Assembly: GCA_013115125.1 (NCBI GenBank)
Contig: JABANN010000069.1
Location: 1 to 64,000, forward strand
Source: Perkinsus olseni
Taxonomy: Eukaryota > Perkinsozoa > Perkinsida
Direction: 5' to 3'
Length of the DNA stretch: 64,000 nt
Shown here: positions 12,601-22,828 of the stretch, one piece after another
Position numbering within the stretch: the first letter of the stretch is position 1
Layout: each line of letters begins with the position of its first letter
The notes under the pieces: generated by a model
Seen by the model: only the letters and a program-made list of their open reading frames with translations
Told to the model about the DNA's origin: nothing
The model's database searches: none
Translations under genes and position numbers: made by a program

Positions 12601-12900
12601 CTCCCTGGCCGAGTTCAGGAACGGCGATCTTGAGCAGTACTATTACCGATCGCCTGTGTACGAAATCATGGGCCGACAAGCTAGTATACTTAACATGTAC
12701 CCCTATAGTGATTCCCTGAGGAGACGGTACCGATTGTGATAGCCTTGTTGTTGCCCCAGAGATCTGTTGCTGTGCTAACCAGTACTACTAACACGACGAC
12801 TTGAATTGATGCAAGAAATGCTGCTTCGAGAGCGGATTAAAATCCGATAATAACTTTACAAAAAAATCTATGCTACTTTCCTAGCTTTAACGTAGAATTC
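9620..12900. other. Unassigned stretch
   Basis: No family-supported gene. Plus-strand frames at 10850-11137 and 11089-11289 (GMRVFAAPLDEHMCKVIRNP) and at 12551-12739 have protein-like composition and may be exons, but no splicing or domain supports them. One copy of the dispersed AATTTCGTGGCGCGCG element (minus sense) lies at 10195-10210. Confidence 0.3.
10371..10414. repeat. Trinucleotide microsatellite (GCC/ACC/GCT)n
   Basis: A short run of GCC and ACC triplets grades into about nine consecutive GCT-type triplets. In the frames that cross it, it would encode poly-Ala, poly-Ser or poly-Gly. It explains the low-complexity open frames on both strands here and argues that they are not genes. 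Confidence 0.8.
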
Positions 12901-12943
12901 CTTTTGGCAACTACCATCAGAAAGAATCTCCCCAATAACAAAA

Positions 12944-14035
12944 CTACTCGGCAAACTTCACCTCGTCGCTGGGGCTCTGCGATGATGCCCGTCTGCGAAA
13001 CCGAACGAGAAGCAACACCGTAGTATTCAATAAGAATAGGACACTGATGACTGTCTTGATCCACCACGCTTGTAGCGACTCGTCAACGGTCCACACGGCC
13101 GACCAGCCCTTGAAGATCTCACCGGGCACCTCTTCAAGGCATCTTATAGCGGAGCGATGAGCGTGGCCTATATACGTCATCGTACGTGGTTTATTAGGCA
13201 AGAGAACCGTAGAGTTACCCGCCAAGTAGGTCCAAGAGAGCGGATAAACTGCCTTAGCTCGTACGCAGTGCTTAGGGTGATTCTCGAGGCACATGAGAGG
13301 GTCCTGACCAGGCGGGACCTCAGGACATGCGCACCTTCCTGGATGCTTCACCGTATGGGAAAACATCGAGAAGTTCGCTGTGCATCTGGCGCTGTTAGAA
13401 TTGAAACCGACTCTGAACTCGGCCAGGTCGCAAGCCCTGGCGTTCGCGATGTCACGAACTTCACCTTTGACGAAAGAAGATACGTCGAAGCCGCTGGGCA
13501 GTGCCGCTTGGAAGGCCATCAGGATGCTCTTCAACGTGCTGTTCACCGCCTGCAACTTTCGAAAGACTTCCTCACACTGTTCGCGATCGATCGCAGCCTC
13601 GGCGGAAGACACCCACAGTGCCAACTCGCCCTGATACTCCACCCAGCTGGATAAGGTTTGACCCGAAAGAAAAGGGTCAATCCCCAGGCCTCGCATCGCC
13701 TTCGTTGCGCCATCAATCAGCCCAGCAAGGCAACGACGATTATCCCCAGCGGTGGTCGCATTGACGACGGCTTCAGGGATGTAGTCGAGGGTGTCATCGT
13801 AGCTCATGCAGGTGGAATCGTCCTCGATGGTGACCGAGCTCGCAGGCCAGTCGCTTGCGTTGCGCGCGGCCATGACTAGATCGGTTGGACAGAACAAGAC
13901 TTTCTCGAGACTAACACGGTTGCTGAAGAAAGCCTCCTTCGATACTTGGATGGACTGGGAGACAGTTAGCGGCGACAAAGCGCACAGTATTAACAACGGT
14001 AGTAGGAGGTGGCCGCTGCATGGGGGGAAAACCAT
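12944..14035 (-). CDS. Secreted type I membrane protein, Cys-containing ectodomain, lineage-specific
   Basis: The open frame extends upstream, but the ATG at 14033-14035 gives an ideal signal peptide (MVFPPCSGHLLLPLLILCAL...TVSQS), so I place the start there, for 363 residues. The ectodomain has many Cys residues and several N-glycosylation sites (NAS, NAT, NST, NFS). Near the C-terminus comes a TM helix (WWIKTVISVLFLLNTTVLLL) followed by a basic stop-transfer RFRRR and a short tail ending DEVKFAE. This is a cell-surface or endomembrane protein. No known family is recognised. It is intronless as far as I can see, unlike most neighbours. The plus-strand frames across it are shadows. Confidence 0.75.
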   Translation of the reverse strand: MVFPPCSGHLLLPLLILCALSPLTVSQSIQVSKEAFFSNRVSLEKVLFCPTDLVMAARNASDWPASSVTIEDDSTCMSYDDTLDYIPEAVVNATTAGDNRRCLAGLIDGATKAMRGLGIDPFLSGQTLSSWVEYQGELALWVSSAEAAIDREQCEEVFRKLQAVNSTLKSILMAFQAALPSGFDVSSFVKGEVRDIANARACDLAEFRVGFNSNSARCTANFSMFSHTVKHPGRCACPEVPPGQDPLMCLENHPKHCVRAKAVYPLSWTYLAGNSTVLLPNKPRTMTYIGHAHRSAIRCLEEVPGEIFKGWSAVWTVDESLQAWWIKTVISVLFLLNTTVLLLVRFRRRASSQSPSDEVKFAE

Positions 14036-14059
14036 CAGTAGAAAAATCTGCCGAAAGGA

Positions 14060-15780
14060 ACGTCTCCGAGAAAGTAACCCAGTCTCGACGGTTGGCAGCG
14101 ATGAGACCCAACCCCTAGCTACCCAACCCACGCGACGAGGGAGGTCAAACGCAAGACTGGAAGAGCTTGAGAGGGGTACGAAATTCCCCTGATACAGAGG
14201 TTGGGAATGTGAGAAGCGAGTGGCTCTACTCTGACCTGCTCGACCTTCATCAGCGCCAGCGGCCAGGCAGTAGCCTGTGTATGCTACCAACATACAGGGA
14301 GCGAAGGGTTGGGCCGAGCTCGCGTCCGCCATTATCACAGCCATAAATTCGTCGCTGTACCTGTTTCTAGCACCTTGCTAGCTTTAGAATTCAACTATAT
14401 TGAACTACCGCGGCTTTTTCGTCATCTTTGGAACACACAAGCCCCCCTTGTGCGCTCATAGGTTCTGCGTGGTCGCTCATGTCGATTCTCCCGCGTAGGA
14501 TAGCTACTCGCAGACGGTCGAGACGTATTTTGCACACTGAGTAAATGCGCAAGAAAGCAAGATTGCCACTCGACGCCGTCGTTTCCCCGTTTTGGTTGGG
14601 GGGAAGCATCTTCGGGTTCAGTTGCTTGCCCTCTCGGGAGATGGGAGGTGTGTGGTTAGGCTGTCTAACCATGTCGAGAACCGCTCGCGCGGGCCGTATG
14701 AAGGGCGATAAGCTTTGAGTTTGTACTACCCGGCAATTGAGTTCGAACCTCTTCGTGTGGGGGTAGCAACAACAGCAGATCAGGCTAGCTTAACACCAAC
14801 GGAACTGTTACACCCGACCGAGTAGGTGGGAATAAATCGCCCAGGCTCAGCCTCTGGGATGACGCCATCTTGAACGGTCTAGCTGGGCTCCAGCGGGCTT
14901 CCTTACCGGAGGGAAGAGGGGTTATCAACGGTATCGTTCATATGGAGACCTAGGCTGTTAACTGATCAAACTATCGTCTAATATTTGTGCTACTTTCACG
15001 ACCACAACCGTGTTAGGCTAAGCACAGCTCCTTATCAGAACAAGATAGGACTAATAGCGGTATGAACTTCACTGGAGTGCCGACCATTGATGGACTTCAA
15101 TTCCCCTCTTGCTGTTGTCATTCAACACAGCGGTACGTCTTCCCTTATTTGTTATACTACTCCTTGAAGTCATCGCAGCCGCTACGGCTCTGCTGTCGAC
15201 TGTTGCCTCGGCCACAACCTGGGTTCGCACCGCGGGTCTCCCTCCTGGGCAGCGTGATGATGGCGAGGGCGTGGTAAGCCAAGGGTGATCACGGGTTGAC
15301 TCAGAACAATAAGATATCGTCCGATAGGAAAACCCAGCCAAATCTTGGCTGTTGCAGCTGGCCACGTCCGAGGGGTCGTTCAATAAACAAATTCGGAAAA
15401 TCGGAAAAGTTTCCGGAAAATCTTTCCAGCTTGAAAAAATGAACCCTGAATCGAATTCGAGTTTCAGAATTACTTCACTATGTCACTGAAGTGAAGTATA
15501 ACTTGCTATCTTGTCGTCCTTGATAGCACGCGTCGCCGTGTGACGCAGATATCAGTACCAAAGTATTCGTTATAGACAAGATTTCCCACCAACCAACCTA
15601 TTGTGTATGAGCAGTGACGACCAAACACCCGGGAACCAGTTACAACTAAGCGAGCGGAGAGCTCCGTGCGAACCGGTCCAATGGTGCTGTTGTTGCCTGA
15701 ATTTCCTTCGCGAGGTTCATTCAGGTCGTCGGCGTTAAACCCTCCACTTTGGGCTGTGAGGTTAACCTTCACAGTAACGG
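14060..15780. other. Intergenic, no supported gene
   Basis: Open frames on both strands are short and show no motif. Nothing else was recognised. Confidence 0.35.
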
Positions 15781-15790
15781 AGAAAGACGC

Positions 15791-16376
15791 ATGAGATTTT
15801 TCTTCGACGCACTCCCCCCGGAAGCTGAAATCAGCTACTCTCGGTTCACCGACTTTACCACCAACATGGATTTTTCATTGTAAGTTTTGCGTATCTTAGG
15901 TTGATGCATGCCTTTCACGGATTAGAATCTTCGTACGTTCTCCTCAGCAATCGTTATTACTATGACGACTAGGGACGCGAACGAGAAGGTTTAGGGGTGA
16001 GGTGCGAGATAGAGTATTTGTCGGAGACCAGCAGACTTGGTATAAACTGGAGGACGCCTGCCTGCTGCCGTTGGGCCATCTCTCTCCGTCAACCATAGAA
16101 GTCATCAAGACCACTATGCCACCGACCTGGGCTGTGCCCAGTCAAGAAAGTTGCATTACTATGGCTTTGGCGATTTTGAACGACGCTCCTGAGGGTTATG
16201 AGGGTGAGGAGGAGGTTACCTCGCTTTCACAAAGAGAAGACGGCGATGATGCAATCGGCATTGGTCGGGCTGCGCTGAATAGGGGAAGGAGCGGGAGGGT
16301 ATTATCAAGCTGTTCATGTTGTATGGATGTTGATAACCTCTGGCGAGGAATGTGTCGAGTTGGGCGTGAATTTTGA
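15791..16376 (+). CDS. Possible short plus-strand exons, unassigned
   Basis: An ATG frame at about 15791 encodes MRFFFDALPPEAEISYSRFT and a little more, then meets a consensus-like GTAAGT donor near 15880. A later CTCAG acceptor near 15948 would add only a few residues (FNRYYYDD) before a stop. Downstream, 16002-16376 has a protein-like frame (LPLGHLSPSTIEVIKTTMPP). I cannot join them convincingly and recognise no family. This may be a small gene, two fragments or noise. Confidence 0.25.
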
Positions 16377-16379
16377 TGA

Positions 16380-18700
16380 CCCCCTACCCGGAGGCCTCGT
16401 GAACCGTCGTGGAGGCTAGGGTGGGTTAAGAGGATCCCAAAGGTCGTGTGCTATGGAGTCCATTCTGCACGCTGCGTCCAACGAAAAGATTTGAATCTCT
16501 GGAGGCTCGTCGTTGAAGATGAATTTCGATAAACACGATCGAACTCGGGCGGATAGTGGTTGATACGGCTGACTCTGGTTAAGCTCAGTTCAGGGCTATC
16601 GAAAATCTCTAGGACTTGCAGTGGGAAGGTGTCAATATTTTTTTGAGGCGACCAGTGGTACGTCTTCGTAGGCTGGTGCATTCACTCAGCTTTGCCATGC
16701 ACATACGGTACATTACCGAAGTGATTCTCCTAGCTGTCGGCTCCCAAGCTGTCGTGGAGATCTCCTACGAGATGCTACAGACTGGGCCGACCGCTGCTGC
16801 TGCTGTCCTGCAGGCGGCCACCGGGCAAGGTAGTATGGGAAGTAGGCTGGCATGTCTTCTTGTACTTTGACTGAGGCCAACCAAAGATACCTTCTCCCAT
16901 AATTGCGCTATCTTTGAACCATCCAAGTCGTCGGTCGAACACTCATCGTTTTTGAGTGTCTGATGCAGTGCAGAACGAAGATAATTCTCACCTTATTTTG
17001 CGCTTGGAAGCTTTGATAGTCACTGATACAAGCGACGCCATAAGACGCTCTGCTGGCAGTTGCCCTCGTGCGTCGTGGCCTCTCCCTACTCCTCATCTCC
17101 GGGGTGTCTTGTAGGGCGTTTCTCCGCCGGAATCGACTGGATCTGACGTTCCTCAGGTTTAACAACGTATCCATTTCTAGTCGACGATTTGCCTTAGTAG
17201 AATTTCACCACGTTTATCCAGTCTTCGACCACGCAGCTCGGGTGGTCTCGTCGTTTGTAGCGATATCGTGGAACGCGCTTCGACATATCTAATGTCGAAC
17301 CTTGATTTGCACAGAATCAATAACCGTTTCATCAGGTATCTTCATGATCGACTCATTACCATCTTCCTTTAATGAAGCATACACTGTTCTGTCCGAGTCG
17401 CTGCCGCACTGCCGTGGTGGCCGAGAAGAGGTTTTGCCCGACGGCACAGTTCGGATTACTCTCGCTCAAAGTAGTGATGGTCATGTCGTTGCCGCTCGAT
17501 GTATGGAATAATTTCATGGCGCGTGAAGGAAGTATCGGGGTAGTGAAGCGGTTTGGTCGTCCTAGTCTAGCGTTGAGGGCTGTATCGTTGAGAGTCTCGG
17601 ACGTTCGGGGTGGTGTGGTACTAGGTGGTACTAGGTGTTGGTACGATCGATGCTCGTTGTTATCGGTGGGAACGGGTTACCGTCGCCGAGGCGAAACTCT
17701 CGACGGAAATTTTCCTTCCTGCAGTACAGTTAAAAAGCCAGCCTTTTCTGGTCGAAAGGCGCCGGGCGATTAAACAGTAAAATCTTCCACGCCGCTTCAA
17801 AACTCTGCCGCTGCTGCTGAGTCTTATCACGGGGCAGCTGGTCCAGATCGGGGCTGAATGAATAATTTATTTACGGCTCTCTACGGCAGGGCTTGCGCTC
17901 GCGTGAAGAATTGTGTATGACATGGAGATTATCAGGATAGTCGCCCAAGGTGTATTCTCATCAATCGCTCTTGTCGATCGCTAGTCTTGGTCCTTGTCGA
18001 AGCCCTCCGGTCAGGATCTGAGAATGCCAGTGCGGCCTTCCTTCACCAGCACGGCTGCCCAATGGCCACGGTAGAAGCAAGGCGTGATGTTCGCAGCACT
18101 CTGAACCGCATCGGTCGGGGTGTGGCGGGGATTCTGGATGAGGTTGGGCGAGGGTCGGTCAAGGAACCAAGACGTGACTGGGCCCCTTGACAGGTACTTG
18201 AAGTTGAGTACCCGATAGATCGGGCTAGTAGCATCGAAGACATCATCGAACTGGGCAGAGACAGCCATCTGGATCATCACCATATATATAGGACGTCTCT
18301 GAGGGACGATAGTGAAACTGATGTACTACGGGGAAAAGGCGGAATTTCGTGGCGCGCGGGAAATTCATTTGGCGGAGGGTGTTCAATAAACCAACTCTAG
18401 GACTCAGTAACGATCCTGAAGCTGATTTCATCCACATCGTGTCAGACTTTGATCGGTACCCGCGAACTGGGAGTCGACCGGGTAGTTGACTCAATGCCTA
18501 TCGAGAATCGCTACATTCTCTGGTGTTTCTCTCACATGTACCAAATTCCTGCTTTTTACGTGTAAAAGTTAATTCAAGAATCGAAATCTTGAATGAAAGA
18601 ATTAGTTCATTCAACTTGGGGTGAGCTCGGAACCCGTTCTTTTGAATTTCGTGGCGCGCGGGAAATTTTCTCGAGAGCAGTGAGTGAGCCAGGTGCCGCT
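16380..18700. other. Unassigned stretch with one protein-like minus frame
   Basis: The minus-strand frame 18011-18283 (AVSAQFDDVFDATSPIYRVL, then WFLDRPSPNLIQNPRHTPT) has realistic composition and could be an exon, but no neighbours or family were found. Copies of the dispersed AATTTCGTGGCGCGCG element lie at 18343-18358 and 18645-18660. Confidence 0.3.
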
Positions 18701-18720
18701 TTGAATTTTATGGCGCGCGA
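18343..18720 (+). promoter_or_regulatory. Three copies of the AATTTCGTGGCGCG element
   Basis: Copies lie at 18343-18358, 18645-18660 and (variant AATTTTATGGCGCGCGA) 18704-18720, all in plus-strand orientation. Elsewhere the same element, in gene sense, sits just upstream of start codons. Here the downstream plus-strand gene would be the one leading to the copper transporter, although its first exon is not resolved. The element type is seen; promoter function is inference. Confidence 0.45.
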
Positions 18721-18779
18721 CATGACGATCGTCGTCCCGTTCAGGTGAACTCTACTTTATCTCTTCACATCGATCAAGG

Positions 18780-19378
18780 TGTATTCTTATTACTGGTCCT
18801 GCCGCCCGGTGACACCAACTTCCACTACTTGGACTCCGTCACTTCCGAGGAAGTCCTCAGCGGTGGAAAATCGATCGCTTTCAAAATGTCCTGTCTAGGT
18901 CCGCTTGGAAGTACCGGATGATGGCAGGACGCGCGTGGTGGTTTTCTTCGGCAGAACTCTGAGGGAGTTTACGAGTAGGTTGGGCGAGCACTCCGGCTGT
19001 GATGTTGTGAAGGAGCCAGGTACAGTTCCGGCCGTACGACCGTTGCCACATTTTGTGAGAATATCTCCCAGCCCCCTGGCCACTCGAGTGGTTATCGGCC
19101 GCATGTTTCTGCTTCCACCGGAAGCGATGAGCTACAGGTCGTCACCGCCGATGACGTATCGGGAGTGGAATCGGAGGGCGGTGGCTTTGAGGTCGTCTGA
19201 TGGTGGTGAGGTGGTTGAGGCGAAGAGAAGGCTGGGTAGGGAGGGTGGGGTGTGGAGATCTTCGGCAACGTTATATTCAGAAAAATTTCTGAATTTTCTG
19301 AGGTTTTCCGGGAAAATTTACTTTTTAGGAATTTTACGGGACGAAAGTTTAACAGTGGCTCGAAGGGAATCTTTTTGA
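18780..19378 (+). CDS. Unassigned plus-strand exons upstream of the copper transporter
   Basis: Frames LVLPPGDTNFHYLDSVTSEE (about 18795-18895) and TRVVVFFGRTLREFTSRLGE (about 18920 onward) have protein-like composition on the plus strand. They may be 5' exons of the copper transporter gene or a separate gene. I could not find phase-compatible junctions that settle it. No domain is recognised. Confidence 0.3.
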
Positions 19379-20183
19379 CCTGGAGTTTACCGTGGAGGTC
19401 GACATAGCTAAAGATACTCTTGACCGTTTCAACAACACTCAAGATTCGCCATGCTTCTTTTCAGAGGCGGCCTGCAAGGATGGCGAGATCTACTGTTGGA
19501 TGCAGTGCATGGCGGCCGACTGCGCCGTCGGTCTTCACCCCACCTGCTACGACCCGGCCAAGCAGGAGTCCTGCGACCCCAACGCCATGAACCATCAGTG
19601 TGGGGTGGAGTGCCGAGCGGAGCAAGCTAGCACACCCACGGTCGATCCTGGGGCCTTCTGCACTGGCTCGACGGTTATGTTCATGTCCGGTTTCACTTGG
19701 TCTGGCAGCGCTAAGAATCCCTGCGTGATACTGTTCACGCCCTCTTGGGTTCTCGACACGCCAGGCAAGTTCGCTATGGGGTGCATAGGAGTGCTTTTAC
19801 TGGGTATGCTGGTTGAAGGACTTCTCGCAGCCCGACGACGCTTCCTTGGCTACGTCCGGAGACCCCTTATAAAAAGCCTTGTAGGGTCCCTGGCCTTTGG
19901 CGTCAGCGTCTCTATTGCGTACCTGGCGATGCTGGTTGTGATGACGTATAGCTGTGAACTTTTCATCTGCCTTTGCGTCGGCCTGGCAATTGGTCACTTC
20001 CTTTTTGGTAATGTGAAACAGGAGATCGGTGAAGCTGCTGAACCGTGCTGTGGTGACACTACTGTTGTACGCCAACAGCAGACTTCGACAGGTTTGACCG
20101 CGCGCCACAAAAATATTGATGACGGCATGGACTCCCTGAGTGAGAGCCCGGTAGTTGGCACTCCGAGCGGACGGCAGGCGTAG
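19353..20183 (+). CDS. Ctr/SLC31-family copper transporter with Cys-rich ectodomain (N-terminus incomplete)
   Basis: The exon probably begins after a TTTAACAG acceptor at 19352 and is open to TAG at 20183. The ectodomain has a Cys-dense segment (CFFSEAACKDGEIYCWMQCM, continuing with eight or more Cys), then a Met-rich MFMSGFTW motif typical of the copper-binding segment before TM1. Three TM helices follow: one around residues 115-140; a second containing MLVVM (the MxxxM copper-selectivity motif of Ctr TM2) in YLAMLVVMTYSCELF; and a third with GLAIGHFLFG (the GxxxG packing motif of TM3). Ctr trimers import Cu(I) across plasma or endomembranes. The Cys-rich ectodomain is unlike the usual Met/His-rich Ctr N-terminus. 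The first exons and signal peptide were not placed. Confidence 0.85.
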   Translation, partial: QWLEGNLFDLEFTVEVDIAKDTLDRFNNTQDSPCFFSEAACKDGEIYCWMQCMAADCAVGLHPTCYDPAKQESCDPNAMNHQCGVECRAEQASTPTVDPGAFCTGSTVMFMSGFTWSGSAKNPCVILFTPSWVLDTPGKFAMGCIGVLLLGMLVEGLLAARRRFLGYVRRPLIKSLVGSLAFGVSVSIAYLAMLVVMTYSCELFICLCVGLAIGHFLFGNVKQEIGEAAEPCCGDTTVVRQQQTSTGLTARHKNIDDGMDSLSESPVVGTPSGRQA

Positions 20184-20265
20184 ATTTTTTATATATCAAT
20201 TTCGTTACTCGAGCCGGCGGGTTGACCGGGACTCGACGTTTGTAGTGGTCGTCGTTATTAGGTAG

Positions 20266-20388
20266 ATGATTCTTGCCGTTTACTTTGTAGGGGCTGTCGC
20301 TGCTGCAGCTGCGGTTGGCATATTGGCTCCTTTGGTGATATCAATTGGGACCGTCCTGAAGGCTCACTGCTCTCCGACGGTCCGGTAG
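20266..20388 (+). CDS. Possible 40-residue transmembrane microprotein
   Basis: A short ATG-to-TAG frame encodes MILAVYFVGAVAAAAAVGIL followed by APLVISIGTVLKAHC, one long hydrophobic helix. It lies between the copper transporter and the next gene on the same strand. It could be a real small membrane protein, a spliced exon of a neighbour, or chance. There is no family match to offer. Confidence 0.3.
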   Translation: MILAVYFVGAVAAAAAVGILAPLVISIGTVLKAHCSPTVR

Positions 20389-20509
20389 GAGATCTTTTAT
20401 GCGGTTGATTATTTCGAGCATTGCTATCGTGTTGGGTTATGGTAGTTCAGGGTGGGATTCAGTGGAAGCTTCGCTCCGCTAGAAAACTGAGTCATCTTTC
20501 TCCCTTTTT

Positions 20510-21507
20510 ATGGGACGTCTTGTGGGAGCCTTGGAAAACTACGGGTTGACACCCCAGGACGCAGCGGGAGTCGCCGGAACCTTTATCGTCGTAAAGTACG
20601 CGACCTTGGCGGCCTTCGTCCCCATCTGTCACTACGCCCAGCCGGTTCGGCGGTTATTCTGGCATCCCTCCCGAGAGCTCGCAGGGAGAGTGTTGGAGCA
20701 GTACAAAGTACGTAATAGAATTCGAGGAGGAGGGGTGTTCAATAGAAGTCTCGGGTCTTCCAATGGTGCCCCCTTGGATGTCTCTTCGTCGGGTCTGGTA
20801 CCACCGTCAGCTCGATTGAAGTTGGCAGCAACGCGAGCTCGGCAGAGGGCGTGGATGGATCGCCAGAGGGAGATGGTGGCGCTGCGCAAGGCGGGCTGGC
20901 AGGGGCGGTTCCGAGGTTTCAAGGAGAAGCAGTCGACCTCGAGTTGGGGGAGGAAACTGTTTGAGTAGGGAAGGCGACGGCGGAACGAAGCGATTCTGGC
21001 TGCGATTGGAGACTGCGTTGCAAAAACGGAATATCGATTTCTTTTCTGAAATTTTTGAAATTTTCTTATGAAATGTTCGTAATCTTTCTGTTATGAAACT
21101 TAGTATGATTTTGTGACTCTGCTGCACCAACTTTGTTTCGCTGGCCCTCACTCAGTTTCACGGGAAATCTTCACTACGCCCTGCTCACTCTCAGGTGGAG
21201 TGACAAATTTGCCGATCGTGCAGCTCGGGCTTGGCTGTGGCGGAGCGTAGCTAGCGTTTTCCGGATACCCCCTAAGGTCCTTGCCTGGGACGTCGCGGAG
21301 GCCTTTCTCACCTACAAGCTCACCTTCATCTTCCACGCCCCCTTGGAGCTGTACATCATCGTCAAGTGGTTCAAAGCACGGCGAGCCAACTTGGATGAAT
21401 TCATGGAAGAGTCGCCGAAGCTGCTCGAGATGGTGGAGGATGAGGAGCCGCTGGGAAGCGCTGCGTCGGCTGGGTCTCGATGGTGGCCTCTGCGGACGGC
21501 TGGGTAG
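20510..21507 (+). CDS. Membrane protein, tentatively FAM210/DUF1279-like
   Basis: Two exons: 20510-20964 and 21195-21507, with a 230-bp intron (TTTGA|GTAGGG ... CTCTCAG|GTGG, phase 2) that joins KLFE to WSDKFADRAARAW. The ATG at 20510 opens MGRLVGALENYGLTPQDAAG, a hydrophobic stretch GTFIVVKYATLAAFV, and then a basic region. Exon 2 carries KVLAWDVAEAFLTYKLTFIF and APLELYIIVKWFKARR and ends WWPLRTAG. The pattern of G-L-x-P followed by a YA/YK membrane helix and Pro-rich turn recalls the mitochondrial FAM210/DUF1279 proteins, but similarity by eye is weak. About 255 residues in total. The copies of GCTTCGCTCCGCT at about 20469 lie just upstream. Confidence 0.6.
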
Positions 21508-21509
21508 GG

Positions 21510-22680
21510 GTACTGGTGTGCTCGACTGTGTACTGTTGTCCGGCGTGAGATTTTCTGAGGAGGAATGACGTGTTGTGAGTGGATCAATAGGGAGAGGGTG
21601 GAGGGGAAGGTTACTCTTCGAAGATACGGCAAAAAAGATTCCCTCTCACCCGATCCGCTTCGCCATCGGTGAGCGAGAGGCGCGCCTAGGGTGATGTCGA
21701 GAGGGCCGCTGCTTTTGATGATGGCCGTTGCAGATAGGCTCTCGTAGCGGAGCTACCCACTGTTGCCAAGTCGGAGAAGTCCTGGTTTCTGTAACGCAAC
21801 ATCAGTGTTGCCTTTCCCCGTCACACCAGTACGCCTGGAGGGCTTCTGGTCGACCGCCTGAATCGGCCGACCCGTGAGTCACTGGCCGTGATATTGTTTT
21901 CTACATTCCGGGCGATGTGTGGCGAAAAGGAGCAGCGCTTTAGACGAGCTCGAAACCGTTCGACGGCGCTTCGTCCACCAGTCGGAAGAATTCTCACTGG
22001 TGGAATTGCTTGCATTCCGTACAAGGCTAGCATCGACCTCGGATACTCTCACCCGCAATTACTAGTCCGAAACAGGAAGTCTTAAGCGTCCTACAGCTCC
22101 TCTCTTCGGGCGGTTTCCCCCTTCTCTCCATGCCCAGTCAAAGACGCTTCATCATCGCTCTCGCGGTGGCGTTGTTGGCTATGATGGTATCATTACTAAT
22201 GTAACCTGGTAACCGTAGCATTGCCAGTGTATTACCGAATCCTTCGTCGTCAGGTTCGTAGCGGACGTGACGTGGAAGCCTCGACTTTTCTATCACCCGC
22301 CACTCTGTGATCGCCGCCCGAGTAGCGAAGACAGCGGCGCCCCTCTACGACTGGAATGCTTCTTTTCTGAGAAGTGATGGTCAATCGACCTTTACTTGTT
22401 CATGGAGTTGATAGTATCTTAGTGAAATCGTGATATCTCCTTTTATTGTTATTGAAGCGTTGTAAACTGTGACGTATCTTGTTGATGACAGGTCGACTTT
22501 GATGACACGTCTATTGCCAGGCAGAAGAAGCGACGGTTGTTTTCTTATGAACTTCCGTCGCGATTGTTCATGCCTCGCTAGTAGCCGTGCGTAAGTGACT
22601 TGTGAATTACGGTGTGTGAAGAGTTTTGCCACTGTGCGTCGCCCCTGCGAGTCTTAACGTACTGCCGTAGCACCGAATTT
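21510..22680. other. Intergenic, no supported gene
   Basis: No domain or splice-linked exon was found on either strand. Confidence 0.35.
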
Positions 22681-22828
22681 AATGCCTGGCCTTTGGGACG
22701 GCCGTACCGCAAAAATTGCAGTTTTTCCATCTCTACATAAAAGCCCGACGCTGTTATCGACCGCCCTTCTGTCTCGTCATCATCCGACTAGTACCTTCCC
22801 CCGCAACTTTCTCATCGGTCTCCCTCAG

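Noticed and set aside
13157-14192. Several long plus-strand open frames
   Set aside because: They overlap a minus-strand frame with a signal peptide, glycosylation sites and a TM helix, which is much more protein-like.
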